Shown here: one piece after another, positions 1-8,773 of the stretch
How the letters are laid out: each line of letters opens with the position of its first letter
Numbering within the stretch: the stretch's first letter is position 1
Assembly (NCBI RefSeq): GCF_020742175.1
Contig: NZ_DYXM01000075.1
Span: 1 to 28,158 of the forward strand
DNA: 28,158 nt
Reading direction: 5' to 3'
Source of the DNA: Dietzia timorensis
GTDB lineage: Bacteria > Actinomycetota > Actinomycetes > Mycobacteriales > Mycobacteriaceae
Program-made: the position numbers and the translations under genes
Notes under the pieces: model-generated
Databases searched by the model: none
Told to the model about the DNA's origin: nothing
Seen by the model: the letters and a program-made list of their open reading frames with translations, nothing else

Positions 1-1236
1 GCCGCACCATTGGCCGGCGAGGTCCTTCGCCTGCTGGTAATCGACCGTCGGGTCGTGGGGGCCCGAGACGATCATCGCCGGAGCCTGCGGCACGCGCGCG
101 CCCAGACGCTGCTCCTCCATCGCCGCCTTGCCGGCGGGGATCTCGTCCAGCAGCTCATCGAGCTTCTGCCCCGACTCCGTCCACTCGGAGGTCGTGTGAC
201 CGCCGTAGTTTTCGCTGATCTCGTCGGTACACATCGTCGACAGCTCATCGAGCGCGGCGTACCCGTCCGGCGACAGGTTCGCGGCGAGGTCGGCGTCCAG
301 GTCCGGGTAACGGTCGACGAGACCGTTGATCGTGAAACCGATCGCGCCGGTGAGCTCCGAACCGTCGATATGCCGCTGTACCGCGTTGAGATCGGCCGGC
401 GGCGCGGACGAATACGATCCGGCTACGTCGAGGTCCGGGGCGTACTCAGATGCGGATTCCGCGGCCGACGCCGAAGCGCCGCCTCCCTGGGAATGCCCGT
501 AGAACGCGACCTTGCCGAACTGTCCGCCGCGCTCGCCCACGAGGTTGCGCGTCGCCCGTGCGGCATCAAGCATCGCGTGTGCCTGTTCGGCCCGGTTCAT
601 GTAGGTGTGGATGCCCGGAGTTCCCATCCCGACATAGTCGGTGACGACCACACGCACCCCGGCAGAGGCGAACACCCAGTCATAAAGCCCCTCGAGCGCA
701 ACCTTTCGCCCTGACTGGAGCGGATCGGGCTGATTATCGAGCGGCCAGTTCCGCGAAGGCGCGCACTGATCGCCCTGCCCGATCGTGCCACGACCGATGA
801 CGACGGTCGGCCGCTCCCCCGCGCCGTTCCACGGCACCGTCGGTTCGACGACGTATCCGCTGACGGGAATCGCGTTCCCGTGCATGTCTGTCGTCGAATA
901 CACGATCTTCTCGGCCGTGTCGGGCACGCTGAAATCGAGGCCCGTAAAGACGGGCGCATACGGTGCCTGGAGTGTGCGGAGCACGCCGCCCGGCGCTTCC
1001 GCTTCCAGCCCCTCGGTCTCGTAGAAGGGGTCGATATCGCCGTGCTCGACGCGCGGGGCGAGCCCGGACGAGCCGAAGTCGGCCATCCCCTGCGCGAGAG
1101 AATCGGGAGCGGGCGCGAGCGGATCGGCGGCGGCAGCAGGTACGGCGGTGGCGACAAGCCCGGCACTGGCGACGAGGGCACACAGGCCACGAGAGGCCCG
1201 CGAGCGGAATACAGAGGACTCGATACGGTTTCTCAT
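1..1236 (-). CDS. Secretory lipase (LIP family), C-terminus cut by window edge
   Basis: The frame stays open from ATG 1236 to the window edge, giving 412 codons. It begins with a Sec signal peptide: basic MRNR..., a hydrophobic stretch around residues 17-35, and a likely cleavage at AAA|DP. The mature part carries family marks of PF03583 secretory lipases: a GTIGQGDQCAPS segment, the nucleophile elbow GHSQGG with Ser249, and a PHDPTVDY segment that probably holds the catalytic Asp. The catalytic His should lie beyond the edge. Such enzymes are exported and hydrolyse acylglycerols or other esters. In-frame stops lie directly upstream (TGA TGA TAA), so ATG 1236 is the only plausible start; it has no good Shine-Dalgarno. 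The gene follows pat by 93 bp on the same strand. Family call is firm; substrate is unknown. Confidence 0.88.
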   Translation of the reverse strand, partial: MRNRIESSVFRSRASRGLCALVASAGLVATAVPAAAADPLAPAPDSLAQGMADFGSSGLAPRVEHGDIDPFYETEGLEAEAPGGVLRTLQAPYAPVFTGLDFSVPDTAEKIVYSTTDMHGNAIPVSGYVVEPTVPWNGAGERPTVVIGRGTIGQGDQCAPSRNWPLDNQPDPLQSGRKVALEGLYDWVFASAGVRVVVTDYVGMGTPGIHTYMNRAEQAHAMLDAARATRNLVGERGGQFGKVAFYGHSQGGGASASAAESASEYAPDLDVAGSYSSAPPADLNAVQRHIDGSELTGAIGFTINGLVDRYPDLDADLAANLSPDGYAALDELSTMCTDEISENYGGHTTSEWTESGQKLDELLDEIPAGKAAMEEQRLGARVPQAPAMIVSGPHDPTVDYQQAKDLAGQWCG

Positions 1237-1329
1237 GAACCGAGTATGTGCTTATCATCACACTTAAATCCGTGGATTGCCCATATTCGGAACAGATAAT
1301 TGAACAAAGGTCCAGGAGACGTTGGTCCG

Positions 1330-4050
1330 CTAGCGGAGCCGCCTCGGCCCGACCTCGTTCCCCCGCCGTGGTGCAGGTCCGAGCACGACCTCGGCGTAGA
1401 GCACGGCCGCCTCGGTGGCGCCGGCCAGCGCGGGCTCCACGAAGGCGAGACGCATCTCCGGCACCTCCTCCGCAAGCACGGACAGCCGCACCATGAGGTC
1501 GACGATCTTCTTTTTGTTCGCAGGTGCCTCACCGGAGATCCCGTCGAGAATCGGCGCGGCGGCGGGACGGTGCAGAAGCCTGTCAGCTTGCGAGGGTGTC
1601 AGCGGAAGCGCGGAGTACGCCCGGTCGCCGAGCATTTGGGTGATCATCCCCGAGAGCCCGAACGAGATGAGGGAGCCGAAAATGGGATGGTCCCCGACCT
1701 TCATCGTCACGCCCGTCCCGCGCGGCGCCATCTTCTGCACGTGTATCGGCCCGCTTCGCCCGGCCGAGGAATCCAGCTCCTCGAAAGCGCGGCGCACCGA
1801 CGCCGCATCGCCGATGTCGAGGCGCACCCCGGACATGTCGCTGCGCCTGCGCCATTTCTCGCTCATCGCCTTGACCGCCACCGGGTACCCGAGTTCCTCA
1901 GCCGCATAGGTCGCCTGCTCAGCATCCTGCACCACGCGATACTCGACGATGTTGATTCCGAAGCACTTGAGTAGCTGGCGGGTCTGCCCCTGCGACAGCT
2001 TTACGTCGCCGTTGCCGGCCCTGCGGGTCCAGATCGAATCGACGAGCTCCCTCGCACGGGAGATGTCGATGTCTGACACCTCCATCGGTTCTTCCGCGGG
2101 GTGCGAGAGCCACCGCTGGTAGGTCAGCGCCCGACTCAGCGCGGAGATCGCGCGTTCGGGGTAGCCGTACGACGGGATCGACCCGCGCAGGGGCTGTCCC
2201 TGCTCGTCGCGAACAGTGAGCCCCTCCGGCAGGCCCTCGACAGCGAGGAAGGTACTCGCCACCGGCTTCGTCGAGTCCCGCGCCGCCTCGCGGATCGCCT
2301 CCGCATACGCCTCGACATTGCGTTGGACGGGAGGGACGAACACGGCGAGGACAGCATCGACGCCGTCATCCTGCACCGCCTCGGCCACGGCCCGGGAGAA
2401 CTCTTCCGGCGCGGCGGCTGCGCCGAGGTCGACCGACCTGACGACCTCGAGGCCCTCGCCCTCCGCGGCATCGGCGCCGAGATTGGATACGGCCGTAGAG
2501 TTCGCAACGATCGCCAACCGCGGCCCCTCGGGCAGAGGCTGGTACGCGAGCAGCGCCGCGGTGTCGAACATCTCCGGCAACGAGGTCACCGGGATCAGGC
2601 CTATATCGTTGTAGAGTTCGTTGGCCGCCTGTGGCGAAATGTCCGGGAACTGGCCCGCCGCGGCGTCGGAAGACCGATGCACCACGACGACGGGCTTATT
2701 GCGCGCCACGCGCCGGGCGATACGCGAGAACTTGCGGGGGTTACCGAACGATTCGAGGTACAGCAAGACGACCTCGGTATCGACCTCGGTGTCCCAGAAC
2801 TGCAGCAGGTCATTGCCCGAAAGGTCGGCGCGGTTCCCTGCGGAGACGAACGTGGACAGCCCGAGCCCGCGCCGCATCGCCGAGTCGAGAATGGCGATGC
2901 CCAGCGCACCGGACTGGCAGAAGAATCCGATCTTGCCCGGCGCCGGGATGCGGTTGGCAAGCGTGGAGTTGAGCCGGATGGCCGGGTCGTTGTTGATGAC
3001 GCCGAGGGCGTTGGGCCCCACCACGCGCATGCCGTGCGCGCGTGCCTCCGCCACCAGTTTGCGCTCGGAGACGATGCCCTCCCCGCCGATGTCGGAGAAC
3101 CCTGCGGAGATCACCACGAGCGTAGACACCCCCTTGGCGAGGCAATCCTCGAGCACCTCCTGCATCGAGCCTGCGGGTACCGCGACAACGGCGAGATCGA
3201 CAGGGTCCGGGATGTCGCTCAGCGCCGGGTAGGCGCGGATGGACAGGATCGAGCGCGCATCGGAGTTCACCGGATACACCGGGCCCTCGAAACCGGAGTC
3301 GAGCAGATTCTTCAGGACGGCGTGGCCGAGTTTGCTCGGCTGGTCGGATGCGCCGATGACGGCGATCGAGCTCGGATTCAGGACCCTGGCGACGCTGCGT
3401 GCCTCCGCGGCGGCCTCCCGGGAGTTCCGCACCGAGGTCAGCGCGTCACTCGGGTCGATGTCGAATTCGAGGTGGATCGCCGAACCGTCGAAGCTGCGAG
3501 ACACGTCGTACCCGGCGCGGCGGAACACCTGGATCATCTGCCGGTTCTCCGAGAGCACCTCGGCCTCGAAACGGCGGATCCCACTCTCGGCCGCCGCGCC
3601 GGCGAGATGTTCGAGAAAGATCGAACCGAGCCCGCGCCCCTGATGGTCGTCGGAGATCGTGAAGGCGACCTCGGCGATGGGCGAGCCCTCTTGCCCCTCA
3701 TACACGGCCATGCCGATTATCTCGCTACCTAGGAGAGCGACGAACGCCATGCGGTTGACGTAGTCGATGTGTGTCATGCGCTTGAGCTCGCTGTCCCCGA
3801 GGACGTTGTGCGAACCGAAATAGCGCAGGTATCTCGTGCGTTCGCTCAGCGTCGAGTGGAACCTCTGCAACTCGTCCGCGTCTGAGGGGAGCACGGGACG
3901 GATGCGCACGGCGCGACCGTCGGAGCCGAGGACGTCGGCGGCCCAGTCGGCGCGGTAGCCCTCGGGGGGAAGATCTGCGGGAGCCTCGCGCGACGATTCG
4001 TGTTCGGGCGCAGCCTCGACCGCGTTGTCGGCTGCGTGTTCATTAGCCAT
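1330..4050 (-). CDS. pat: Pat-type protein lysine acetyltransferase: N-terminal GNAT fused to acyl-CoA synthetase (NDP-forming)-like domains
   Basis: 906 aa. Residues 1-45 are an acidic, probably disordered tail. Residues about 47-198 form a GNAT domain with the acetyl-CoA loop QGRGLG (137-142) and a candidate general base Glu127 in AEVAFTI. A CoA-binding Rossmann domain (about 222-350, IAVIGASDQPSKLG), succinyl-CoA-ligase-like domains and a C-terminal ATP-grasp domain (about 690-900) follow. GNAT first, synthetase second is the order known for actinobacterial PatA proteins; Salmonella Pat has the reverse. The segment that carries the phospho-histidine in true ADP-forming acetyl-CoA synthetases (SHTGALAGS type) is shortened and lacks His here, so the synthetase part is probably a sensor, not a catalyst. 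Known relatives acetylate and silence AMP-forming acyl-CoA synthetases. A strong GGAGGAG lies 6 nt before ATG 4050. The gene is 44 bp behind acuC, the likely matching deacetylase. Acetyltransferase role is inferred from family. Confidence 0.85.
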   Translation of the reverse strand: MANEHAADNAVEAAPEHESSREAPADLPPEGYRADWAADVLGSDGRAVRIRPVLPSDADELQRFHSTLSERTRYLRYFGSHNVLGDSELKRMTHIDYVNRMAFVALLGSEIIGMAVYEGQEGSPIAEVAFTISDDHQGRGLGSIFLEHLAGAAAESGIRRFEAEVLSENRQMIQVFRRAGYDVSRSFDGSAIHLEFDIDPSDALTSVRNSREAAAEARSVARVLNPSSIAVIGASDQPSKLGHAVLKNLLDSGFEGPVYPVNSDARSILSIRAYPALSDIPDPVDLAVVAVPAGSMQEVLEDCLAKGVSTLVVISAGFSDIGGEGIVSERKLVAEARAHGMRVVGPNALGVINNDPAIRLNSTLANRIPAPGKIGFFCQSGALGIAILDSAMRRGLGLSTFVSAGNRADLSGNDLLQFWDTEVDTEVVLLYLESFGNPRKFSRIARRVARNKPVVVVHRSSDAAAGQFPDISPQAANELYNDIGLIPVTSLPEMFDTAALLAYQPLPEGPRLAIVANSTAVSNLGADAAEGEGLEVVRSVDLGAAAAPEEFSRAVAEAVQDDGVDAVLAVFVPPVQRNVEAYAEAIREAARDSTKPVASTFLAVEGLPEGLTVRDEQGQPLRGSIPSYGYPERAISALSRALTYQRWLSHPAEEPMEVSDIDISRARELVDSIWTRRAGNGDVKLSQGQTRQLLKCFGINIVEYRVVQDAEQATYAAEELGYPVAVKAMSEKWRRRSDMSGVRLDIGDAASVRRAFEELDSSAGRSGPIHVQKMAPRGTGVTMKVGDHPIFGSLISFGLSGMITQMLGDRAYSALPLTPSQADRLLHRPAAAPILDGISGEAPANKKKIVDLMVRLSVLAEEVPEMRLAFVEPALAGATEAAVLYAEVVLGPAPRRGNEVGPRRLR

Positions 4051-4056
4051 TGTCTA

Positions 4057-4063
4057 CTCCTCC
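4057..4063 (-). promoter_or_regulatory. Strong ribosome binding site of pat
   Basis: GGAGGAG on the minus strand with a 6-nt spacer to ATG 4050. It is the best Shine-Dalgarno in the left half of the window and fixes the pat start. Confidence 0.75.
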
Positions 4064-4094
4064 GAACAGTGGGCTGGCTCGAATCGCGATCGCG

Positions 4095-5333
4095 CTAATC
4101 GCGAGGATCGTCGGGATCCAATCCCAGGGGCGGAAACGCCGCCCTTCTCGTATCGAGTATGGCTTGGTCCAAGCGTGCCATCGACCGATCGTCGGCCAGC
4201 GCCACCGCCGCGCCGGGCCCAAGCTCCCACGGGGAGAATGAGGTGTCTCCGCCGTCACTCATGGTGGTGGGCACTTTGGACGGGTTCGCGACCTCCGCGG
4301 CGAGGTCCCGCCACTCTGCGGGAGTCTCGGTGTCCGGCGGGACGTCGCGGTCCAGCATGGTGGCGATGAGATGGGTCCACGAGCGGGGGACGACGCGGGT
4401 GAGCTCGTAACCGCCGCCGCCCACGGCGATGATCTTGCCGTCGCACAGTTCGTCGGCCAGCGCGCGCACTTCCCTGTAGGACGCGCGGTGCCCATCGACG
4501 GTGAGCGAGAGGTCGGCGATCATGTCCTCCTTGTGGCTGTCGCAGCCTCCCTGGAGGACGATGATCTCGGGTTCGAAGGCGCGGAGCGCGCCAGGGACGA
4601 TCGCGTGGAAGCCGCGCATCCACTGCGAATCCGTGGTTCCCGGCAACAGCGGAAGGTTGACGACGGTCCCCTCGCTCGCTCCGTCGCCGATTTCCGAGGA
4701 CCAGCCGGTCATCGGCCACAACGTCGCCGGGTGCTGGTGCAGTGACACCGTAAGGACGCGGGGATCGTCATAGAACGCGGCCTGGACACCGTCACCGTGG
4801 TGTACGTCGACGTCTACGTAGGCGATCTTCTTGAACCCCTGTTCCAGCAGCCAATGGATGGCAATGGCGCAATCGTTATACACGCAGAACCCGGCCGCGG
4901 CGTTGCGCATCGCGTGATGCATGCCGCCCGCCACGGAAATTGCGCGCTTCATCCGCCCTGATGCCACCTCTCTGGCTGCCGTGAGTGTGCTTCCCGCGAT
5001 CGCCGCGCTCGCCTCATGCATGTGCGGGAATGTGGGGTTATCGGCAGTGCCAAGTCCGTGTGGCAAGCCCGGGTGCTCGCCGGGCTCCATCGTCGACGCA
5101 CTCTTGACCGCGTCGACGTACCTGATCGCGTGAATCCGCAACAGATCCTGTTCGGTGGCCCCGCCCGGGGCGAGAATATCGACCTCGTCGAGAACGCCTA
5201 GCGAGGTCGCGAGCGACATCGTCAACGCCAACCGGTGTGGGCTCATGGGATGGTCCTGCGAGTGCTTGTACTTGAGCAGCTCCGGACTCCACACGACCGA
5301 CGCCGGCAGAGAATCCCCTTGTTCCCTGGCCAC
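4095..5333 (-). CDS. acuC: AcuC-family deacetylase (class I histone deacetylase-like)
   Basis: 412 aa from GTG 5333. All hallmark residues of the arginase/deacetylase fold are present: the charge-relay pair H139-H140 in GGMHHAM, zinc ligands D176 and H178 in VDVDVHHGDG, the third ligand D265 in GGCDSHKED, and the transition-state Tyr309 in GGGGYE. The protein should therefore be an active Zn-dependent deacetylase. Bacillus AcuC removes acetyl groups from the active-site lysine of acetyl-CoA synthetase. The open frame extends to 5465, but those 44 extra residues look non-conserved, and a GGAGGG lies about 6 nt before GTG 5333; GTG 5339 is too close to that site. pat follows by 44 bp, giving an acetylation eraser and writer in one probable operon. 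dtxR is divergent, 271 bp away. Confidence 0.88.
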   Translation of the reverse strand: MAREQGDSLPASVVWSPELLKYKHSQDHPMSPHRLALTMSLATSLGVLDEVDILAPGGATEQDLLRIHAIRYVDAVKSASTMEPGEHPGLPHGLGTADNPTFPHMHEASAAIAGSTLTAAREVASGRMKRAISVAGGMHHAMRNAAAGFCVYNDCAIAIHWLLEQGFKKIAYVDVDVHHGDGVQAAFYDDPRVLTVSLHQHPATLWPMTGWSSEIGDGASEGTVVNLPLLPGTTDSQWMRGFHAIVPGALRAFEPEIIVLQGGCDSHKEDMIADLSLTVDGHRASYREVRALADELCDGKIIAVGGGGYELTRVVPRSWTHLIATMLDRDVPPDTETPAEWRDLAAEVANPSKVPTTMSDGGDTSFSPWELGPGAAVALADDRSMARLDQAILDTRRAAFPPLGLDPDDPRD

Positions 5334-5604
5334 TGGCACCCCTCCCCACCTGCGGCATCCACCCTTCCGCAGTTCGTTCGACAACTCACTTCGAGTGACC
5401 TTCGTAACTCTAGTTCGCAACAGGCAAAGATGAGGGACAACTCGGAATCTACGAGGTCCGAACACTATGGGAATAAGTAGCTAAGATGACGGTGTTCGAC
5501 GAAGTAGTTAAAACTATTTCGGCAGACTACGACTTTTTCCATTTCGGATCGTTGTTACCTGTGTGACGCGGTGGCGCCGGCGTGGTTTCTCGAAAGGAGC
5601 GAGT
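5334..5604. promoter_or_regulatory. Divergent control region between acuC and dtxR
   Basis: This 271-bp spacer must hold the promoters of both the acuC-pat operon and dtxR-galE. Two short dyads are visible: TCACT-TCG-AGTGA at 5386-5398, about 55 bp before acuC, and TAGTT-AA-AACTA at 5505-5516, about 90 bp before dtxR. No 19-bp DtxR/IdeR box (TTAGGTTAGSCTAACCTAA type) is seen. No -35/-10 pair stands out; TAAGAT at 5482-5487 fits a TAnnnT -10 for dtxR but lacks a good -35. Confidence 0.5.
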
Positions 5605-6288
5605 GTGAAGGACCTGGTGGACACCACCGAAATGTACTTACGCACTATTTTTGAGCTCGAAGAAGAGGGAATTGTCCCTTTGCGGGCTCGTATTGCGGAG
5701 CGCCTGGAGCAGAGCGGCCCCACGGTCAGCCAGACCATCGCCCGCATGGAGCGTGACGGTCTGGTGTTCGTCGCCTCCGATCGGCACCTCGAACTCACTG
5801 CCAAGGGCCGCGAAACGGCTGTCAACGTCATGCGCAAGCACCGTCTCGCCGAGCGCTTGCTCGTCGATGTCATCGGGCTCGAGCTCGAGAAGGTGCACGA
5901 CGAAGCATGCCGTTGGGAGCACGTCATCAGCGAGGACGTGGAGCGCCGCCTGGTCAACGTCCTCAACAAGCCGACGGTGTCCCCGTATGGCAATCCGATC
6001 CCGGGCCTCGACGCGCTCGGCATCGACGTCGAAGCCGAAAAGAACACCTTCCCCCGCCTCGCCGAGATTCCGATGGGGCAGGAGATGAATGTGCGCATCC
6101 ACGCTCTCGGCGAGCAGGTGCAGTCCGACTCGGAGTTCTTCCACACAATTTGCGAGCTCGACGTCTCCCCTGGCTTCCCCGCGAAGGCCAAGCGCATCGG
6201 CCACACGGTCACATTGACGACCGACAAGGGAACCATCGAAATCGATCAGGACAAGGCGCACGCCATCCGTATCGAGGTCAGCGAGTGA
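5605..6288 (+). CDS. dtxR: DtxR/IdeR-family iron-dependent transcriptional repressor
   Basis: 227 aa. Residues 1-73 are the winged helix (SGPTVSQTIARMERDGL recognition region), 74-140 the dimerisation domain and about 150-227 the SH3-like domain. Every metal ligand of diphtheria toxin repressor is at its canonical number: primary site M10, C102, E105, H106; ancillary site H79, E83, H98, E170, Q173. It should bind Fe(II) and repress iron uptake and siderophore genes. The start is GTG 5605, after AAAGGAGC at 5593-5600; the open frame begins 14 codons earlier (5563), but those residues are absent from the family. galE overlaps by 4 nt. The middle linker (about 138-165) differs from C. diphtheriae DtxR, as expected for a different genus. 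Confidence 0.96.
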   Translation: MKDLVDTTEMYLRTIFELEEEGIVPLRARIAERLEQSGPTVSQTIARMERDGLVFVASDRHLELTAKGRETAVNVMRKHRLAERLLVDVIGLELEKVHDEACRWEHVISEDVERRLVNVLNKPTVSPYGNPIPGLDALGIDVEAEKNTFPRLAEIPMGQEMNVRIHALGEQVQSDSEFFHTICELDVSPGFPAKAKRIGHTVTLTTDKGTIEIDQDKAHAIRIEVSE

Positions 6289-7262
6289 GGGTTCTCGTTA
6301 CCGGCGGGGCCGGCTATGTCGGTAGCTGCTGCGCGGCCGAGCTGATTTCCCGTGGCCACGAGGTCGTCGTCCTCGACGACCTGTCTACCGGCAACCGCGA
6401 CGGTGTCCCGCCCGAAGCCACCTTCATCGAGGGCGACCTCCTCAACGATTCGGCCCGTGCGCTTGAGGGCGTCGACGCGGTGATCCACTGCGCGGCCCGT
6501 TCGCTTGTCGGCGAGTCCGTGGAACAGCCCGCCGAGTATTGGCATGGAAACGTGGTTTCCACGCTCGCGCTGCTCGACGCGATGCGCGAGGCGAATGTGA
6601 AGAACATCGTGTTCTCCTCGACTGCCGCCACTTACGGCGAGCCCGAGCAGGTTCCCATCACCGAGGACATGCCGACACGCCCGACGAACACGTACGGGGC
6701 AACGAAGCTCGCCATCGACATGGCGATCACGTCTTACTGCGTCGCCTACGGGTTTGCCGCAACCAGCTTGCGGTACTTCAACGTCGCGGGGGCGCACCTC
6801 GGTTTCGGCGAGAATCGCGTGGTCGAGACCCATCTCATTCCGCTGGTACTGCAGGTCGCTGCCGGACATCGCGAGAAGATCTTCGTCTTCGGTGACGACT
6901 GGCCGACACCAGACGGCACCTGTGTGCGCGACTACATTCATGTCGGCGACCTGGCGGACGCGCACATGCTCGCTCTCGAGAGCAACGAAGAAGGTGAGCA
7001 CAGGATCTTCAACCTCGGAAGTGGCGAGGGTTTCTCGGTACAAGAGGTGATCGACGTGTGCCGCACCGTTACCGGACACGAGATTCCCGCGCAGGTGTCG
7101 CCGCGTCGCGCCGGCGACCCCGCGACGCTCGTCGCGTCGTCCGAACGGGCGAAGTCGGCGCTCGGTTGGAAGCCGTCCAGGACCGAACTCACTACCGTCG
7201 TCGAGGATGCGTGGGAGTTTCTCCGCGCATTGGGAGACAAGGCGCACTCCGCGACCAAGTAG
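6285..7262 (+). CDS. galE: UDP-glucose 4-epimerase
   Basis: 325 aa from GTG 6285, overlapping the dtxR stop as GTGA, so the two genes are translationally coupled. It is an extended short-chain dehydrogenase: the NAD-binding GGAGYVGS is at residues 7-14, the SST of the catalytic centre lies in VFSSTAATYG, and the catalytic pair is Y137/K141 in YGATK. The NVAGAHLGFGE and DGTCVRDYIHVGDLADAH segments are typical of GalE. The enzyme interconverts UDP-glucose and UDP-galactose; in Mycobacteriales this feeds arabinogalactan synthesis. The dtxR-galE pair is conserved in corynebacteria as I recall. It converges on the DUF4192 gene with only 13 bp between stops. Confidence 0.95.
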   Translation: MRVLVTGGAGYVGSCCAAELISRGHEVVVLDDLSTGNRDGVPPEATFIEGDLLNDSARALEGVDAVIHCAARSLVGESVEQPAEYWHGNVVSTLALLDAMREANVKNIVFSSTAATYGEPEQVPITEDMPTRPTNTYGATKLAIDMAITSYCVAYGFAATSLRYFNVAGAHLGFGENRVVETHLIPLVLQVAAGHREKIFVFGDDWPTPDGTCVRDYIHVGDLADAHMLALESNEEGEHRIFNLGSGEGFSVQEVIDVCRTVTGHEIPAQVSPRRAGDPATLVASSERAKSALGWKPSRTELTTVVEDAWEFLRALGDKAHSATK

Positions 7263-7275
7263 CACCGCCTTTGCG

Positions 7276-8541
7276 TCAGGCCGGAATTTGGTCGTCCACG
7301 TCCATCAATTCGGCGAGGATGGCGCAGACCTTTTCCGGCGATGTGCCTCTCTGGAGCAGGGACAGGATTAGTTTGTTGAAGTACGGCATGAAACCCGTCC
7401 GCTGCGCGGCTTCGAAACAGACGACGGCATGTATGCCGCTGCCGCGGAGATAGTGGCTCGTTCCATTCAACAGCAGCGCCCCTCCCCTCGCCCTGTCGCT
7501 GCCGCGCCGGGAGATCTCCATCAACACGTCGAGATCTCCCGGTTCGGCCCCGAGATAATCGGAATCCTCGATGTCAACGTCGAACTGTTCGTTGATTGCT
7601 ATCGCGTACTGGCCGGCGACCATTTCCGTAAGTAGGTGGGAGCAGATCTCCGCCGAACCGAGAATCGCCCCTGCCTCGCTGAGTTCGTCCTGCCCGAAAG
7701 GTCTCGGCAGACGGGCGATCTCCCGTAGCCGATCTGCATATCTGTGCAGGTCTGAAAGAGTGAATCCGAAACCGTACGCCGATTCCAATGGCTCTGCCAC
7801 GATGTCGTCGTCGTCCGCGATTCGGTCATACACCTGCTCGATAGCGCGACGGCTCGAGTAGATCGGGATTCCGGTGGCCACCGTCTCCGCGGCGAGTTTG
7901 CCGGCACGCGGATCCTCCTGGACCCCGAGTTCGTCGTCCGTTCCCCGGCCCGGCCGCCAGGGCGCGCCCGCGGATATCTCCTCCGCGAGAAGCACGACCG
8001 TCAACTCGGTGCCCGCCAGCCCCGCAGCTGTTTCCAGGTACTGCACGAAAGTATCCGACGCCTCCCACCCGAGAGAGCCCGGAGAGCAGGCGTCAGGAAG
8101 GAGGACAACGACGCACGCACGGTCCAGATTCTGGCTCGACATCAACGTCGCGACCTGGGCCGCGTACTCCCCGGCTTCCTCCGCATCCTGTTCGAGGATC
8201 TGCTGCAACGGGGTGCTCACGTCGTCGAGCCTGTCCTCGAGGTAGTCGCGTGCCGCGTAGGAGCACACGTCGTCGATGTCCTGGGCATCACGTTCGTGCA
8301 GGTGCAGATGCGCCCCGTACAGCACGTCGAGAGGGATATCGATGCGCATGACCGGGGTGCCGTCGATGCCGCCACGAATACTGCCCACGATCACCACGCT
8401 CGGGGCCTCCGGCGTGAATTGAATGATCCCCGGGATCTCGGAAATAAGGTTCCCAGGCCTCGATATCGTCAGCGTCGGCCGCTCGGCCTGGGTGCGCGCC
8501 CTGCTCGTGTTTCGCTTCGCCGATTTCTTTCGCTTGTGCAT
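7276..8541 (-). CDS. DUF4192 family protein
   Basis: 421 aa with ATG at 8541; the GGGAAG about 10 nt upstream is only a modest ribosome site. After a Lys/Arg-rich tail (residues 1-28) the sequence LISEIPGIIQFTPEAPSVVIVGSIRGG matches the opening of DUF4192, which is typical of actinobacteria, and the VMRIDIPLD segment follows. No signal peptide or membrane segment is seen, so it is probably cytoplasmic. Several acidic patches occur. The biochemical function of the family is unknown to me. It sits between galE (convergent) and a PAC2 gene (divergent), an arrangement I recall from corynebacterial dtxR regions. Confidence 0.82.
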   Translation of the reverse strand: MHKRKKSAKRNTSRARTQAERPTLTISRPGNLISEIPGIIQFTPEAPSVVIVGSIRGGIDGTPVMRIDIPLDVLYGAHLHLHERDAQDIDDVCSYAARDYLEDRLDDVSTPLQQILEQDAEEAGEYAAQVATLMSSQNLDRACVVVLLPDACSPGSLGWEASDTFVQYLETAAGLAGTELTVVLLAEEISAGAPWRPGRGTDDELGVQEDPRAGKLAAETVATGIPIYSSRRAIEQVYDRIADDDDIVAEPLESAYGFGFTLSDLHRYADRLREIARLPRPFGQDELSEAGAILGSAEICSHLLTEMVAGQYAIAINEQFDVDIEDSDYLGAEPGDLDVLMEISRRGSDRARGGALLLNGTSHYLRGSGIHAVVCFEAAQRTGFMPYFNKLILSLLQRGTSPEKVCAILAELMDVDDQIPA

Positions 8542-8773
8542 GGTGAGTCACTTCCCGTTTTCGATTCTTGCCCGTGTCCGTAACGCGTTCGCACCCTCTA
8601 CGACGCCCTCGGCGGACGATCTGGCTCCCCTCGTCGGCGGGAAATGTTTCCGCGCGGGCGTGGAATTATTCCTTCAGCTGCGTCGTTGGACTAGATAGTC
8701 CGCAATTATCGCGTCGGGGTTGTTAGCCCGTCGCCGCGGAACCGCAGAAATTAGACAGTTAGGACATCAGCCC
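8542..8773. promoter_or_regulatory. Divergent control region with a 14-bp palindrome
   Basis: This 232-bp spacer separates the divergent DUF4192 and PAC2 genes. A perfect inverted repeat, GGACTA-GA-TAGTCC, lies at 8688-8701, 72 bp before the PAC2 start. It is too short-looped to be a good hairpin and is better read as a protein binding site. A TTAGAC at 8751-8756 could be a -10 for the PAC2 gene, but no convincing -35 precedes it. Confidence 0.45.

Noticed and set aside
10..714. Plus-strand frame of 234 codons at the left edge
   Set aside because: Antisense to the secretory lipase, whose frame carries a signal peptide and GHSQGG.
2101..3732. Long plus-strand open frame (543 codons) inside pat
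   Set aside because: It is the antisense shadow of a GC-rich coding sequence; composition is Arg/Asp/His-biased with no domain, and the pat frame on the other strand is a clear family member.
5334..5465. N-terminal extension of acuC to 5465
   Set aside because: The added 44 residues are not AcuC-like, and GTG 5333 has a GGAGGG at a suitable distance.
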